Assembly (NCBI RefSeq): GCF_022023855.1
Contig: NZ_CP059449.1
Span: 496,001 to 560,000, forward strand
Source: Azospirillum brasilense
GTDB taxonomy: Bacteria > Pseudomonadota > Alphaproteobacteria > Azospirillales > Azospirillaceae
Direction: 5' to 3'
DNA: 64,000 nt
The position numbers and the translations under genes were made by a program. Below, one piece after another: positions 31,401 to 39,591 of this stretch (its first letter is position 1; each line of letters starts with the position of its first letter). The notes beneath the pieces were generated by a model. The model saw only the letters and a program-made list of their open reading frames with translations. It had not been told where the DNA came from and ran no database searches.

Positions 31401-32282
31401 TCAGTCCGTGAAGAAATCGAGCAATGCCCGCGCCGTTTCCTCTGGCGCCTCCTCGGGGATGAAATGGCCGGCGGGCATCACATGCCCCTCAATGGCCGGG
31501 GCGTAGCCGCGCCAGATACCCAGCGGGTCGTCGTAGAGGCGCCCGACCGCGCTGTTGCGGCCCCACAGGAACAAAGCCGGGCACGTCACCTTGCGGCCCG
31601 CCGCCCGATCCTCGCGGTCGTGCTCCAGGTCGATGCCCGCGGCGGCGCGGTAATCCTCGCACATGGCGTGGACGGTGGCGGGATCGCGGAAGGCGGTGCG
31701 GTAGGCCTCCATCGCCTCCGGCTCGAAGATGTCGGCGCTGCTGCCGATGGAGCCGAGCACCTGCCCCAGGTAGAAATCCGGATCCGACCCGATCAGCCGT
31801 TCCGCCAGATTGTTGGGCTGGATCAGGAAGAACCAGTGGTAATAGGCGGTCGCCATGCGCTGGTCGATGCGGGCGAAGACCTCCAGCGTCGGCACCACGT
31901 CCAGGAAGGCCGCGCGTTCGACCCGGCCGGGATGGTCAAGGACCAGCCGGTGGGCCACCCGCGCGCCGCGGTCGTGCCCGGCCAGCCGGAAGCGGTCGAA
32001 ACCGAGCGCGGCCATCACCGCCACCTGATCGCGCGCGTTGGTGCGTTTGCAGTAGGTCTCGTGCGCGGAATCGCCCGGCGGCTTCGACGATTGGCCGTAC
32101 CCCCGCAGGTCGGTCAGCACCACGGTGAAGCGCTCAGCCAGCCGTGGCGCGACCCGGTTCCACAGAGCGTGGCACTGCGGAAAGCCATGAAGCAGAAGGA
32201 GCGGCGGCCCCTCGCCCCCGACCAGCGTGTGGATCTCGGCGCCATCGGTGGCGATGCGGTGGCGGGTGAACCCTTCGAACAT
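31401..32282 (-). CDS. Alpha/beta hydrolase, fluoroacetate/haloacetate dehalogenase-like
   Basis: The 293-residue product has the oxyanion HGFPQ, the nucleophile elbow GHDRGARVAHRL (Asp104 as nucleophile, Arg105 and Arg108 as carboxylate binders), YYHWFF (His149-Trp150 halide pocket) and C-terminal GHFIPEEAPEET with the catalytic His. This set is that of the fluoroacetate dehalogenases, which hydrolyse the C-F bond. Other family members with these motifs take other haloacids or are uncharacterised. It is a single gene on the minus strand, after the nuclease-like gene's upstream region. Confidence 0.82.
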   Translation of the reverse strand: MFEGFTRHRIATDGAEIHTLVGGEGPPLLLLHGFPQCHALWNRVAPRLAERFTVVLTDLRGYGQSSKPPGDSAHETYCKRTNARDQVAVMAALGFDRFRLAGHDRGARVAHRLVLDHPGRVERAAFLDVVPTLEVFARIDQRMATAYYHWFFLIQPNNLAERLIGSDPDFYLGQVLGSIGSSADIFEPEAMEAYRTAFRDPATVHAMCEDYRAAAGIDLEHDREDRAAGRKVTCPALFLWGRNSAVGRLYDDPLGIWRGYAPAIEGHVMPAGHFIPEEAPEETARALLDFFTD

Positions 32283-32407
32283 GCGTGCCCTCCCCCTATC
32301 CGTTTGAGTGTGGAGAACTGTCCTTCCGCACGGCGAGGCTTCGGAAACCTTTGGCGGGTTTCTCGCGTTTTTCAGCCGATTGTTTTCGACCTCAAGAGGA
32401 AAATGCC

Positions 32408-32566
32408 ATGCGTAGCCTGAAGAAGCTCGTCCTTTTCGCCGCCCTGGGCGCGGCCCTGACCACCAGCCTCGCCGCCTGCAACACCGTCGAAGGCATGGGT
32501 CAGGACGTGCAGGCGGGCGGCCGCGCGGTGGAGCGCTCGTCGGACAGCGTCCAGAAGAAGATGTGA
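32408..32566 (+). CDS. Entericidin A/B family lipoprotein
   Basis: A 52-residue protein with MRSLKKLVLFAALGAALTTSLAAC, a short signal peptide and lipobox LAAC, then NTVEGMGQDVQAGGRAVERS, the entericidin C-terminus. It is an outer-membrane-anchored small lipoprotein; enteric relatives form a toxin/antidote pair linked to stationary phase, but only one copy is present here. AGAGGA precedes the ATG by eight bases. A strong terminator follows. Confidence 0.93.
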   Translation: MRSLKKLVLFAALGAALTTSLAACNTVEGMGQDVQAGGRAVERSSDSVQKKM

Positions 32567-32582
32567 TCGCGCAACGCGGACG

Positions 32583-32607
32583 CCCCGGAGCTTCGGCTCC
32601 GGGGTTT
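32583..32607 (+). terminator. Intrinsic terminator after entericidin
   Basis: CCCCGGAGC and GCTCCGGGG form a 9-bp stem with a stable TTCG loop, then TTT. It also precedes the convergent hldE stop. Confidence 0.8.
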
Positions 32608-32635
32608 CAGCGCCCCGATTTTCAACGTCCCGAAT

Positions 32636-34081
32636 TCAGCGCTGCATGCGCTTGATGGTGTTGGTCGTGCTTTGGCCGTCCACGAGGTCGGCCAGCACGA
32701 CCTTACCGCCGTAGCTCTGCACGAATCCGGCGCCGACCACCGTGGCGACCGTGTAGTCCGCCCCCTTCACCAGCACGTCGGGCCGCAGGGCGCGGATCAG
32801 CTCTTCCGGCGTGTCCTCGCCGAAGACCACCACCAGATCGACGCAGGCCAGCGAGGCGAGCACCGTCGCCCGCGCCGTCTCGGTCTGCACCGGGCGCGTC
32901 TCGCCCTTCAGCCGTTTCACCGAGGCGTCGCTGTTCAGCCCCACCACCAGCACATCGCAGGCGGCCTTGGCCTGGTTCAGCAACGCGATGTGGCCGGGGT
33001 GCAGCAGGTCGAAGCAGCCGTTGGTGAAGCCCACCCGCTTGCCGCGGGCGCGCCAGCGCGCCGCGCGCTCTACGGCCTGCTCCAGCGTGTCGACCTTCTC
33101 CTCGCCGCTGCGCCATTCCTGCTCGTGCAGGGCGGACAGCAGCTCCGGCGCGCGGACCACCGCGGTGCCGACCTTCCCCACCACTATCCCGGCGGCCAGA
33201 TTGGCCAGCCGCGCCGCGTCGGTCAGCTCCACCCCCACCGACAGGGCGGAGGTCAGCGTCGCCACCACCGTGTCGCCGGCGCCCGACACGTCGAAGACCT
33301 CGCGGGCGTTGGCCGGCAGATGGGTGGCGCCGTCGCGCGTCACCACGGACATGCCGCGCTCGCTGCGCGTGGCGACCACCGCGTCGATGCCGCAGGTCTC
33401 CAGCAGGAAGCGGCAGGCGGCCTCGACCTCGGCGTCGCTGTCGGCGGGCATGCCGGTGGCCTGGATCAGCTCCTTGCGGTTGGGCGTGATCACGCTGGCC
33501 CCGCGGTAGCGCCCGAAATCGTCGCCCTTGGGATCGACCACGACCGGCAGCCCGGCTTCCCGCGCCGCCTGGATGAGCTGCGCGACCAAGGCGTCGGTCA
33601 GCACGCCCTTGCCGTAGTCGGACAGGATCACCGCGCCCACCGTCAGCAGGCCGGTGCGGGCGGCGACCATCACCTCCTCCTCCGACCCAATGGCGGCGAT
33701 GGTCTCGGCGTCGGCGCGCAGAAGCTGCTGGCGCCCGCCGATGAAGCGCGTCTTGACCGTGGTCTGGCGCCCCGGCTCGGCGACCAGACCGCCACCGTCG
33801 CCCGTCTCCTTCGCCACGAGGCGGACCAGCTCCAGCCCCGCCGCGTCCTCGCCCACCACCGACACGAAGCGGCAGCCGGCGCCCAGCGCCATGACGTTGG
33901 CAGCCACGTTGCCGGCGCCGCCGAGCATGGCCGTCTCGCGCTCGATCCGCAGCACGGGGATCGGCGCTTCGGGGGACACGCGGTCGACCGACCCGTAGAT
34001 GAATCGGTCGAGCATGACGTCGCCGACGCACAGCACGCTGGCGCGGGACAGGGAGTCGATGTGACGGGCAAGGTCGCTCAT
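32636..34081 (-). CDS. hldE: Bifunctional heptose-7-P kinase / heptose-1-P adenylyltransferase
   Basis: HldE makes ADP-heptose for LPS inner core. The 481-residue fusion has a ribokinase-like domain (1 to about 320; CVGDVMLDRF, GGAGNVAANV, catalytic GAGD at 267-270) and a cytidylyltransferase-like domain (from about 345; VGFTNGCFDLLHPGH with HxGH at 361-364). Order and length are normal. The gene is divergent from the histidine kinase to its right; the adjoining HldD/GmhB genes are not here. Confidence 0.96.
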   Translation of the reverse strand: MSDLARHIDSLSRASVLCVGDVMLDRFIYGSVDRVSPEAPIPVLRIERETAMLGGAGNVAANVMALGAGCRFVSVVGEDAAGLELVRLVAKETGDGGGLVAEPGRQTTVKTRFIGGRQQLLRADAETIAAIGSEEEVMVAARTGLLTVGAVILSDYGKGVLTDALVAQLIQAAREAGLPVVVDPKGDDFGRYRGASVITPNRKELIQATGMPADSDAEVEAACRFLLETCGIDAVVATRSERGMSVVTRDGATHLPANAREVFDVSGAGDTVVATLTSALSVGVELTDAARLANLAAGIVVGKVGTAVVRAPELLSALHEQEWRSGEEKVDTLEQAVERAARWRARGKRVGFTNGCFDLLHPGHIALLNQAKAACDVLVVGLNSDASVKRLKGETRPVQTETARATVLASLACVDLVVVFGEDTPEELIRALRPDVLVKGADYTVATVVGAGFVQSYGGKVVLADLVDGQSTTNTIKRMQR

Positions 34082-34131
34082 GCCGGTTCTACTACCAATC
34101 TTGGGAGTGGCGCGCCAGAGCGGAGCGCTCG

Positions 34132-34162
34132 TATCCCCTCTCCCGAAGCGGGAGAGGGGATA
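34132..34162. repeat. 14-bp palindromic hairpin upstream of hldE
   Basis: TATCCCCTCTCCCG and CGGGAGAGGGGATA form a perfect 14-bp stem with a 3-nt loop, in the 5' flank of hldE and the following kinase. It resembles one arm of the family A repeats. Confidence 0.6.
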
Positions 34163-34248
34163 ATAAGGTCCGGCAACTGGCCTGCGGCGGCATCCTGCCC
34201 TATCCTCCGGCATCCCATGCCCCAAGACGTTGCCCCCGGACGCCGCCC

Positions 34249-35718
34249 ATGCCCCTGCCGCCCGTCACGAGAAGCCTGTCGGCCAAGCTGCTGGTGCTGA
34301 CCGTGCTGTTCGTCCTGCTGGCGGAGGTGCTGATCTACACGCCGTCCATCGCCCGCTACCGCCTGACCTATCTGGAGGAGCGGCTGGCGGCCGCCCATCT
34401 CGCCGCCCTGTCGGTGGAGGCGACGCCGGACATGATGGTGGCGATGGAGCTTCAGAACGAGCTGCTGGCCCATGTCGGCGCCCACGCGGTGGAACTGATC
34501 CGGCCGGACAGCCGAGTCTACATGCTGTCCCGCTCCATGCCGCCGACGGTGGACGCCGTATTCGACCTGCGCGGCGCCATGGCGCCGCGGCTGACCGCCG
34601 ACGCCTTCATGGCGCTGGCCCAGCGGCGGGACCGGGTGATCCGGGTGATCGGGCCGTCGCCCAAGGACCCCGCCTTCCAGGTCGACATGGTGATGGACGA
34701 GCGGCCGATGATCCAGGCGATGATCGACTTCTCGGGCCGCATCCTGGCGCTGTCGGTGGCGATCTCGCTGATCGCGGCGGTTCTGGTCTTCGTCTCGCTG
34801 ACCCGGCTTCTGGTGCGGCCGATGCGCCGCCTGACCGAGGGGCTGGTCGCCATCCGCCGCGACCCCGACGGCACGCCGCCCTTCCAGCCCAGCGCCCGCA
34901 CCGACGAGATCGGCGTGGCGGAGCGCGAGCTGGCCGACATGCAGGCCACCATCCGCAGCGCGCTGCGCCAGCGTGAGCGGCTGGCCGCGCTGGGCACCGC
35001 GGTCGCCAAGATCAACCACGACCTGCGCGCCATCCTGTCCACCGCCGCCCTGCTGTCGGAGCGGCTGGCCGAGAGCGCCGACCCGGAGGTACGGCGGGTC
35101 ACGCCGCGGCTGATGGCCTCCATCGACCGGGCGGTGGAGCTGTGCGGCCAGACGATGACCTACACCCGCGACGGCCTGCTGCCCCTGGCGCGGGCCGAGG
35201 TGCCGCTGCGCCCGCTGGTCGAGGAGGCGGGGGCCGCGGCGCTGGCCGCCCTGCGCCCGGACGTCGTGCGCCCGGATGGGGAGCGGGCGGAACTGCGCTG
35301 GAACAACCGGGTGCCGGAGGGGCTGACCGTCCGCGCGGACGCCGCCCAGCTCTCCCGCGCGCTGGTCAACCTGGGGCGCAACGCCGCGCAGGCGGGGGCT
35401 GGAGCGGTTACGGTGATGGTGGAGACCCGGCCCGGCGGCGGGCTGCTCCTGCTGGTGGCCGATGACGGGCCGGGCCTGCCGCCGCGGGCGCGGGACAACC
35501 TGTTCCAGCCCTTCGCCGGCTCGGCAAGGGCGGGTGGCGTCGGGCTGGGCCTCGCCATCGCGCGGGAGGTGCTGCGCGCCCATGGCGGCGACCTGCGGCT
35601 GGTGGAGAGCACCGCGGCGGGCACCGTCTTCGCGCTGGAGCTTCCCCCGGGGATCGTCCTAGAGGGTGCCGGCCGGTTGGGCGAAATGCCCACATCGGAT
35701 TCGCCCATCCCGGATTGA
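34249..35718 (+). CDS. Membrane sensor histidine kinase, HAMP type
   Basis: The 489-residue protein has membrane segments at about 12-32 and 163-185 around a periplasmic domain. A HAMP linker runs from 186 to about 240, a DHp helix has His257 in KINHDLRAILST, and an HATPase domain has NLGRNAAQAG (N box), DDGPGLP (G1) and GVGLGLAI (G2). No response regulator is adjacent, so it is an orphan kinase. The N-terminal sensing domain is not a named one I recognise. It diverges from hldE, with a 14-bp palindrome between them. Confidence 0.9.
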   Translation: MPLPPVTRSLSAKLLVLTVLFVLLAEVLIYTPSIARYRLTYLEERLAAAHLAALSVEATPDMMVAMELQNELLAHVGAHAVELIRPDSRVYMLSRSMPPTVDAVFDLRGAMAPRLTADAFMALAQRRDRVIRVIGPSPKDPAFQVDMVMDERPMIQAMIDFSGRILALSVAISLIAAVLVFVSLTRLLVRPMRRLTEGLVAIRRDPDGTPPFQPSARTDEIGVAERELADMQATIRSALRQRERLAALGTAVAKINHDLRAILSTAALLSERLAESADPEVRRVTPRLMASIDRAVELCGQTMTYTRDGLLPLARAEVPLRPLVEEAGAAALAALRPDVVRPDGERAELRWNNRVPEGLTVRADAAQLSRALVNLGRNAAQAGAGAVTVMVETRPGGGLLLLVADDGPGLPPRARDNLFQPFAGSARAGGVGLGLAIAREVLRAHGGDLRLVESTAAGTVFALELPPGIVLEGAGRLGEMPTSDSPIPD

Positions 35719-35823
35719 TTTCCGGCGCCCGCTCCACCAGAATTCGCGGCACGGTCAACCCGTCGGCATCCCGCCGGGCGCACGCCCCGCGCGGGACCGG
35801 CAGCGAAGGAAGGGAACGGGACT

Positions 35824-36033
35824 TTGGAAGGCACGGGCAAGTGGATCACCGGAGGGATCCTGGGCTTCATGGCGTTCATCGGCCTGCTGGCGGCGTCGCG
35901 CGCGGCGGACACGGCGTTCTACTATGGCGGCTGGCTGCTGGCCATCGGCTGCATCGGGACGATCTTCATGATGGTCACGAAGCACTACAACCACATGGAC
36001 GAGCAGATCGCCCGCCAGCGCGAGCAGGAATAA
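35824..36033 (+). CDS. Small two-helix membrane protein
   Basis: The 69-residue product has two hydrophobic segments (about 8-24, WITGGILGFMAFIGLLA, and about 34-52, YYGGWLLAIGCIGTIFMMV) and a charged tail HYNHMDEQIARQREQE. The start is TTG at 35824, behind a purine-rich GGAAGGGAAC. No family recognised. It is co-directional with, and 33 nt upstream of, the methyltransferase gene. Confidence 0.65.
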   Translation: MEGTGKWITGGILGFMAFIGLLAASRAADTAFYYGGWLLAIGCIGTIFMMVTKHYNHMDEQIARQREQE

Positions 36034-36066
36034 CCCCCAACCCCCTTCAACCGGTGGAGGCCGGGC

Positions 36067-36831
36067 ATGCCGTGGGACCCCGAACAATACGCACGGTTCG
36101 AGTCCTGGCGCCGCCGCCCGGCCCACGACCTCGTGGCGGCCCTGCCCTCCCTGACACCGCGGACGGTGGTCGATCTCGGCTGCGGGGCCGGGCAGCTCGC
36201 CTGCCTGCTGGCCGAACGCTGGCCGGAGGCCGAGGTGCTGGGGGTGGACAATTCCCCCGCCATGCTGGAGCGCGCGCGGACCACGCCGTCCCGCGTGCGC
36301 TGGCTCCAGGCCGACCTGAGGGTCTGGCGCCCCGATCGGCCGGTCGATCTGCTGATCTCCAACGCCGCCCTGCACTGGCTGGACGGGCACGAGTGGCTGT
36401 TCCCGGACCTGCTGCGGGCGCTGGCCCCCGGTGGGGTGCTGGCCGTGCAGATGCCCCGGAACTTCGAAGCGCCCTCGCACCGCCTGCTCTACGAGACGGC
36501 GGCGGACGGCCCCTGGGCCGAGCGGCTGGCGCCGGTCCTGCGCACCGCCCCGGTGCCCGCGCCCGAGATCTATTACGGCTGGCTCGCCCCGCTCACCCGG
36601 CGCCTGGATCTCTGGGAGACCGAGTATCTCCAGGTTCTGGAGGGTGACGATCCGGTCCTGCAATGGACGCGCGGCACGACGCTGCTGCCCGTCCTGGACA
36701 CGCTGACGGGCGCGGAGCTGGACGCCTTCCTGGCGGCCTACCGCGCCCGGCTCGACGCCGCTTATCCCCGGCGCCCCGACGGCCGCACGCTGTTTCCCTT
36801 CAAGCGGCTGTTCCTCGTGGCGCGGGTTTGA
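36067..36831 (+). CDS. tam: Trans-aconitate 2-methyltransferase-like
   Basis: The 254-residue product opens WDPEQYARFESWRRRPAHDLVAALP, then has the SAM motif VVDLGCGAGQLACLLAE, LISNAALHWLDGHEWLF and a FPFKRLFLVA ending, all close to Tam, which methylates trans-aconitate formed from the TCA intermediate cis-aconitate. The WDPxxY start distinguishes it from generic methyltransferases. It is convergent with the DUF4405 gene. Confidence 0.88.
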   Translation: MPWDPEQYARFESWRRRPAHDLVAALPSLTPRTVVDLGCGAGQLACLLAERWPEAEVLGVDNSPAMLERARTTPSRVRWLQADLRVWRPDRPVDLLISNAALHWLDGHEWLFPDLLRALAPGGVLAVQMPRNFEAPSHRLLYETAADGPWAERLAPVLRTAPVPAPEIYYGWLAPLTRRLDLWETEYLQVLEGDDPVLQWTRGTTLLPVLDTLTGAELDAFLAAYRARLDAAYPRRPDGRTLFPFKRLFLVARV

Positions 36832-36840
36832 GGCGAAATC

Positions 36841-37377
36841 TTACGACGCCGGCCCATTTGAAGCTGGCCTGGGCTGCTTGGCGGCGGTGAGGATGTTCGC
36901 CACGCCCACCGCGTTCATCCCGGCACGGGTGCCGATGGCCGACAGCGACTCGCCGGGCTGCGCCTCGATGTTGGCGGCCTTGAGCGCCTGGATGGCCTTG
37001 TCGGGGTCCAAACCGAAGACCGGCGCCACCGTCGCCAGCGGGGCGTTCGCCACCGCCCGCATCATCGCGCCGGGGCCGCCGGTGGAGGCCGGCGTTCCGG
37101 TCATCGCCGTGAAGACCAGCGATCCGGCGACGCTGACCACGAAGGCCGACAGGGCCACGTTGCGTTTGAAGTACTGGAGGAAGGCCGTCCAGTTGCGCGC
37201 CAGATGCCACAGGCCGATGGCCGAGAAGCCGACGCTGAGCCATTCGTGGGAGAAGCGCACCAGGTTGCCGTTCCAGTGCAGCAGAAGCATGATTCCCGTC
37301 ACCGTGGAGACGACGAACAGGACGATGGTCACCGGCGTGACGATCTGGCGGGTGATGGTGGAGGACATGGAGGGCAT
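36841..37377 (-). CDS. DUF4405 membrane protein
   Basis: The 178-residue product has three to four membrane helices (starting VTPVTIVLFVVSTVTGIMLLL). Histidines 34, 44 and 58 (LLHWNG, FSHEWL, LWHLARNW) are placed like ligands in cytochrome b561-type proteins, so haem binding is possible but not shown. The C-terminal half (about 120-170) includes PGESLSAIGTRAG, resembling a small helical domain. ATG 37377 or 37368 are equally placed. Its stop is 9 nt from the convergent tam-like stop. Confidence 0.72.
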   Translation of the reverse strand: MPSMSSTITRQIVTPVTIVLFVVSTVTGIMLLLHWNGNLVRFSHEWLSVGFSAIGLWHLARNWTAFLQYFKRNVALSAFVVSVAGSLVFTAMTGTPASTGGPGAMMRAVANAPLATVAPVFGLDPDKAIQALKAANIEAQPGESLSAIGTRAGMNAVGVANILTAAKQPRPASNGPAS

Positions 37378-37566
37378 TGGGAGACGGCTCGCAGGTTGAA
37401 CGGAATGCGGCCAAAGTGAGGCCGGATTGTAACCGCTTGATGTCCCGCGCCGCCGCCGAACGTTACAGAGTGTAACGGCGCCCATCGCCGCCCGTGCGCT
37501 TGACCGCCCCGCCCCACGGTCCAGATGACTGCGTGATCACGATGCAACCATCGGGGCTTCCGGTTC

Positions 37567-38955
37567 ATGGGCACGCAGGAAGAGTCGGAAGGGTGGCGCG
37601 ACGAGAACGAGGAGCGCCTGCGCGCCTTCATCGAAAGCGCGCCGCGCAAGATGTGGATCGCCCGCACCGACGGGACGGTCGAGTTCTTCAACCGCGAATG
37701 GCGCGACTACACCGGACAGGGCAGCGCCGAGGGCATGCTGAACTGGCGGGAGGCCGTCCACCCCGCCGACCGCCCGCGCCTGGACGAGGTGCGCGGCCGG
37801 GCGGTTCCCCTGGGCCAGCCCTATGACGTTCAGGTCCGGCTGCGGCGGCGGAGCGACGGGATGCACCGCTGGCACATCGGGCGGGTTTCCCCCGTCCATC
37901 TGCACGGCCGTCTGATCGCCTGGATCGGCGCCGCGACGGACATCGACAACCGCGTCCGCGCCGAGGCCGCCCTGCGCGAGAGCGAAACCAACTTCCGCAC
38001 CATGGCCAACGCCATCCCGCAGCTCGCCTGGATGCGCGACCCCGCCGATTACAGCATCTGGTACAACCAGCGCTGGTTCGACTTCACCGGCACCTCGATG
38101 GAGCAGATGCAGAACGACGGCTGGTGGACGGTCATCCATCCCGACCACGCCGACCTGATGCTGGAGGCCGTCACCGCCGCGCGGGCGGAGGGCCGGTCCT
38201 GGGAGTACACCGCGCCGCTGCGCCGCCGCGACGGCGTGTACCGCTGGCACCTGTTCCGCGCCGTGCCCATCCGCGACGAGACCGCCGGCACCATCATCCG
38301 CTGGTTCGGCACCAGCACCGACATCAACGAGCAGCGCGAGGCGCAGGAGCGCCAGCGGCTGCTGACCCAGGAGGTCAGCCACCGGGTGAAGAACAGCCTG
38401 GCGCTGGTGGCGGCGCAGCTCTCGCTGCAGGCCCGCGCGTCGGACAATGACGACGCCCGCAACGTCCTGATGGACGCCTACAGCCGTGTCCTGACCATCG
38501 CCGGGGTGCACGACCATCTGTGGCGGCAGTATGATGCGAGCTTCATCGACCTGTCCGGCTTCCTGCACGGCCTCTGCCGGAAGCTACAGGAAACCGCGCC
38601 GGGCCATGACCTGAGCTTCACCGGCGACCGGGTGATCGTGCCCACCGATCAGGCCGTCCCCATCGGGCTGGTGGTCAACGAACTGGTCACCAACGCCCTG
38701 AAATACGCCTATCCCGGCGACCGCGGAGGGCCGATCCGCGTGACCCTGCGCCGGGACGGCGAGGATGCAATGATCCTGGAGGTGATGGACCAGGGCGTCG
38801 GGCTTCCCGCCGGCTTCGACCTGTCGGCGCCGACGAAGAGCCTCGGCATGCGGTTGCTGGTCAACACCGTCCGGCAGATCAACGCCACGGTGGACGCCGA
38901 ACGCCTCGATCCGGGAACCCGCTTCGCCGTCGCCATTCCGGTCGGGCGGGGGTGA
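37567..38955 (+). CDS. Soluble PAS-PAS histidine kinase, HisKA_2 type
   Basis: The 462-residue protein has two PAS domains (about 15-130 and 140-255), each followed by a PAC-like TDIDNR or STDINEQ end. A HisKA_2 dimerisation helix carries His272 (EVSHRVKNSLALVAAQLSLQAR), and an HATPase follows (VVNELVTNALKYAY, DQGVGLP, SLGMRLL). There is no membrane segment. HisKA_2 kinases are common in alphaproteobacterial light, redox and general-stress pathways. The stop is next to the convergent ParA stop. Confidence 0.9.
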   Translation: MGTQEESEGWRDENEERLRAFIESAPRKMWIARTDGTVEFFNREWRDYTGQGSAEGMLNWREAVHPADRPRLDEVRGRAVPLGQPYDVQVRLRRRSDGMHRWHIGRVSPVHLHGRLIAWIGAATDIDNRVRAEAALRESETNFRTMANAIPQLAWMRDPADYSIWYNQRWFDFTGTSMEQMQNDGWWTVIHPDHADLMLEAVTAARAEGRSWEYTAPLRRRDGVYRWHLFRAVPIRDETAGTIIRWFGTSTDINEQREAQERQRLLTQEVSHRVKNSLALVAAQLSLQARASDNDDARNVLMDAYSRVLTIAGVHDHLWRQYDASFIDLSGFLHGLCRKLQETAPGHDLSFTGDRVIVPTDQAVPIGLVVNELVTNALKYAYPGDRGGPIRVTLRRDGEDAMILEVMDQGVGLPAGFDLSAPTKSLGMRLLVNTVRQINATVDAERLDPGTRFAVAIPVGRG

Positions 38956-38956
38956 C

Positions 38957-39580
38957 TCACGCCTTCTCGATGTAGGCCAGCAGCGGTTCCCAGTCGGCGC
39001 GGTGCTCGGCGGCGCGCTTGCCGGTCAGGTCGAACAGGCTGAGGCCGGAGGCCGCGGCGTCGGCGTAGATCTGGCTGTCGCGCAGGCGGGTCACCACGCT
39101 GTGCCCGACCCCGCCGAGAAACTGGTCCAGCCGGTCCGCCGCCTTGGTGCGGGGGCGCAGGCGGTTGCCGACCACCGCCACCGACTTGCGGTTCTTGGCG
39201 ATCGACTTCAGTTCCTCCAGCTTGCCGAGGAAACGCTGAGTCGCCTGCTCGTCGAAGGCGCTGGGCAGCACCGGCAGCACGACGACGTCGGCCATCCGCA
39301 CCAGATCCTCGATCTGCTTGGTCTTCAGAGCGGCCGGCGCGTCGATGACGAGGCGCTGGATGCCCTTCGGCGCGTCGGACAGGTCCTTCGCCCAGTCCAG
39401 CCCCACCAGGGCGGAGGCCGTGGCCGGGCGGCGGGCCAGCCAGCCGAGCGAGGAGCGCTGGCGGTCCACGTCGGCCAGCGCCGTGCTGTGACCCGCGGCG
39501 GCGCAGGCCGCGGCGAGGTGGGTGGCGATCGTGGTCTTGCCACAACCGCCCTTGATGTTGGCGACGAGGATGGTCCGCAT
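38957..39580 (-). CDS. ParA-type ATPase, orphan
   Basis: The 207-residue product has the deviant Walker A KGGCGKTTIATHLA, ALADVDRQRSSLGWLARR and the Walker B VIDAPAAL. There is no ParB, no DNA-binding N-terminus and no adjacent parS-like array, so it is a short orphan ParA/MinD-type protein. Such proteins position many cargoes (plasmids, chemosensory arrays, carboxysomes). Start ATG 39580 follows GGAGGGG about 16 nt upstream, a weakly spaced site. It is downstream of the CYTH-CHAD gene, co-directional, so they may be co-transcribed. Confidence 0.88.
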   Translation of the reverse strand: MRTILVANIKGGCGKTTIATHLAAACAAAGHSTALADVDRQRSSLGWLARRPATASALVGLDWAKDLSDAPKGIQRLVIDAPAALKTKQIEDLVRMADVVVLPVLPSAFDEQATQRFLGKLEELKSIAKNRKSVAVVGNRLRPRTKAADRLDQFLGGVGHSVVTRLRDSQIYADAAASGLSLFDLTGKRAAEHRADWEPLLAYIEKA

Positions 39581-39591
39581 GGGCGGGAAGA

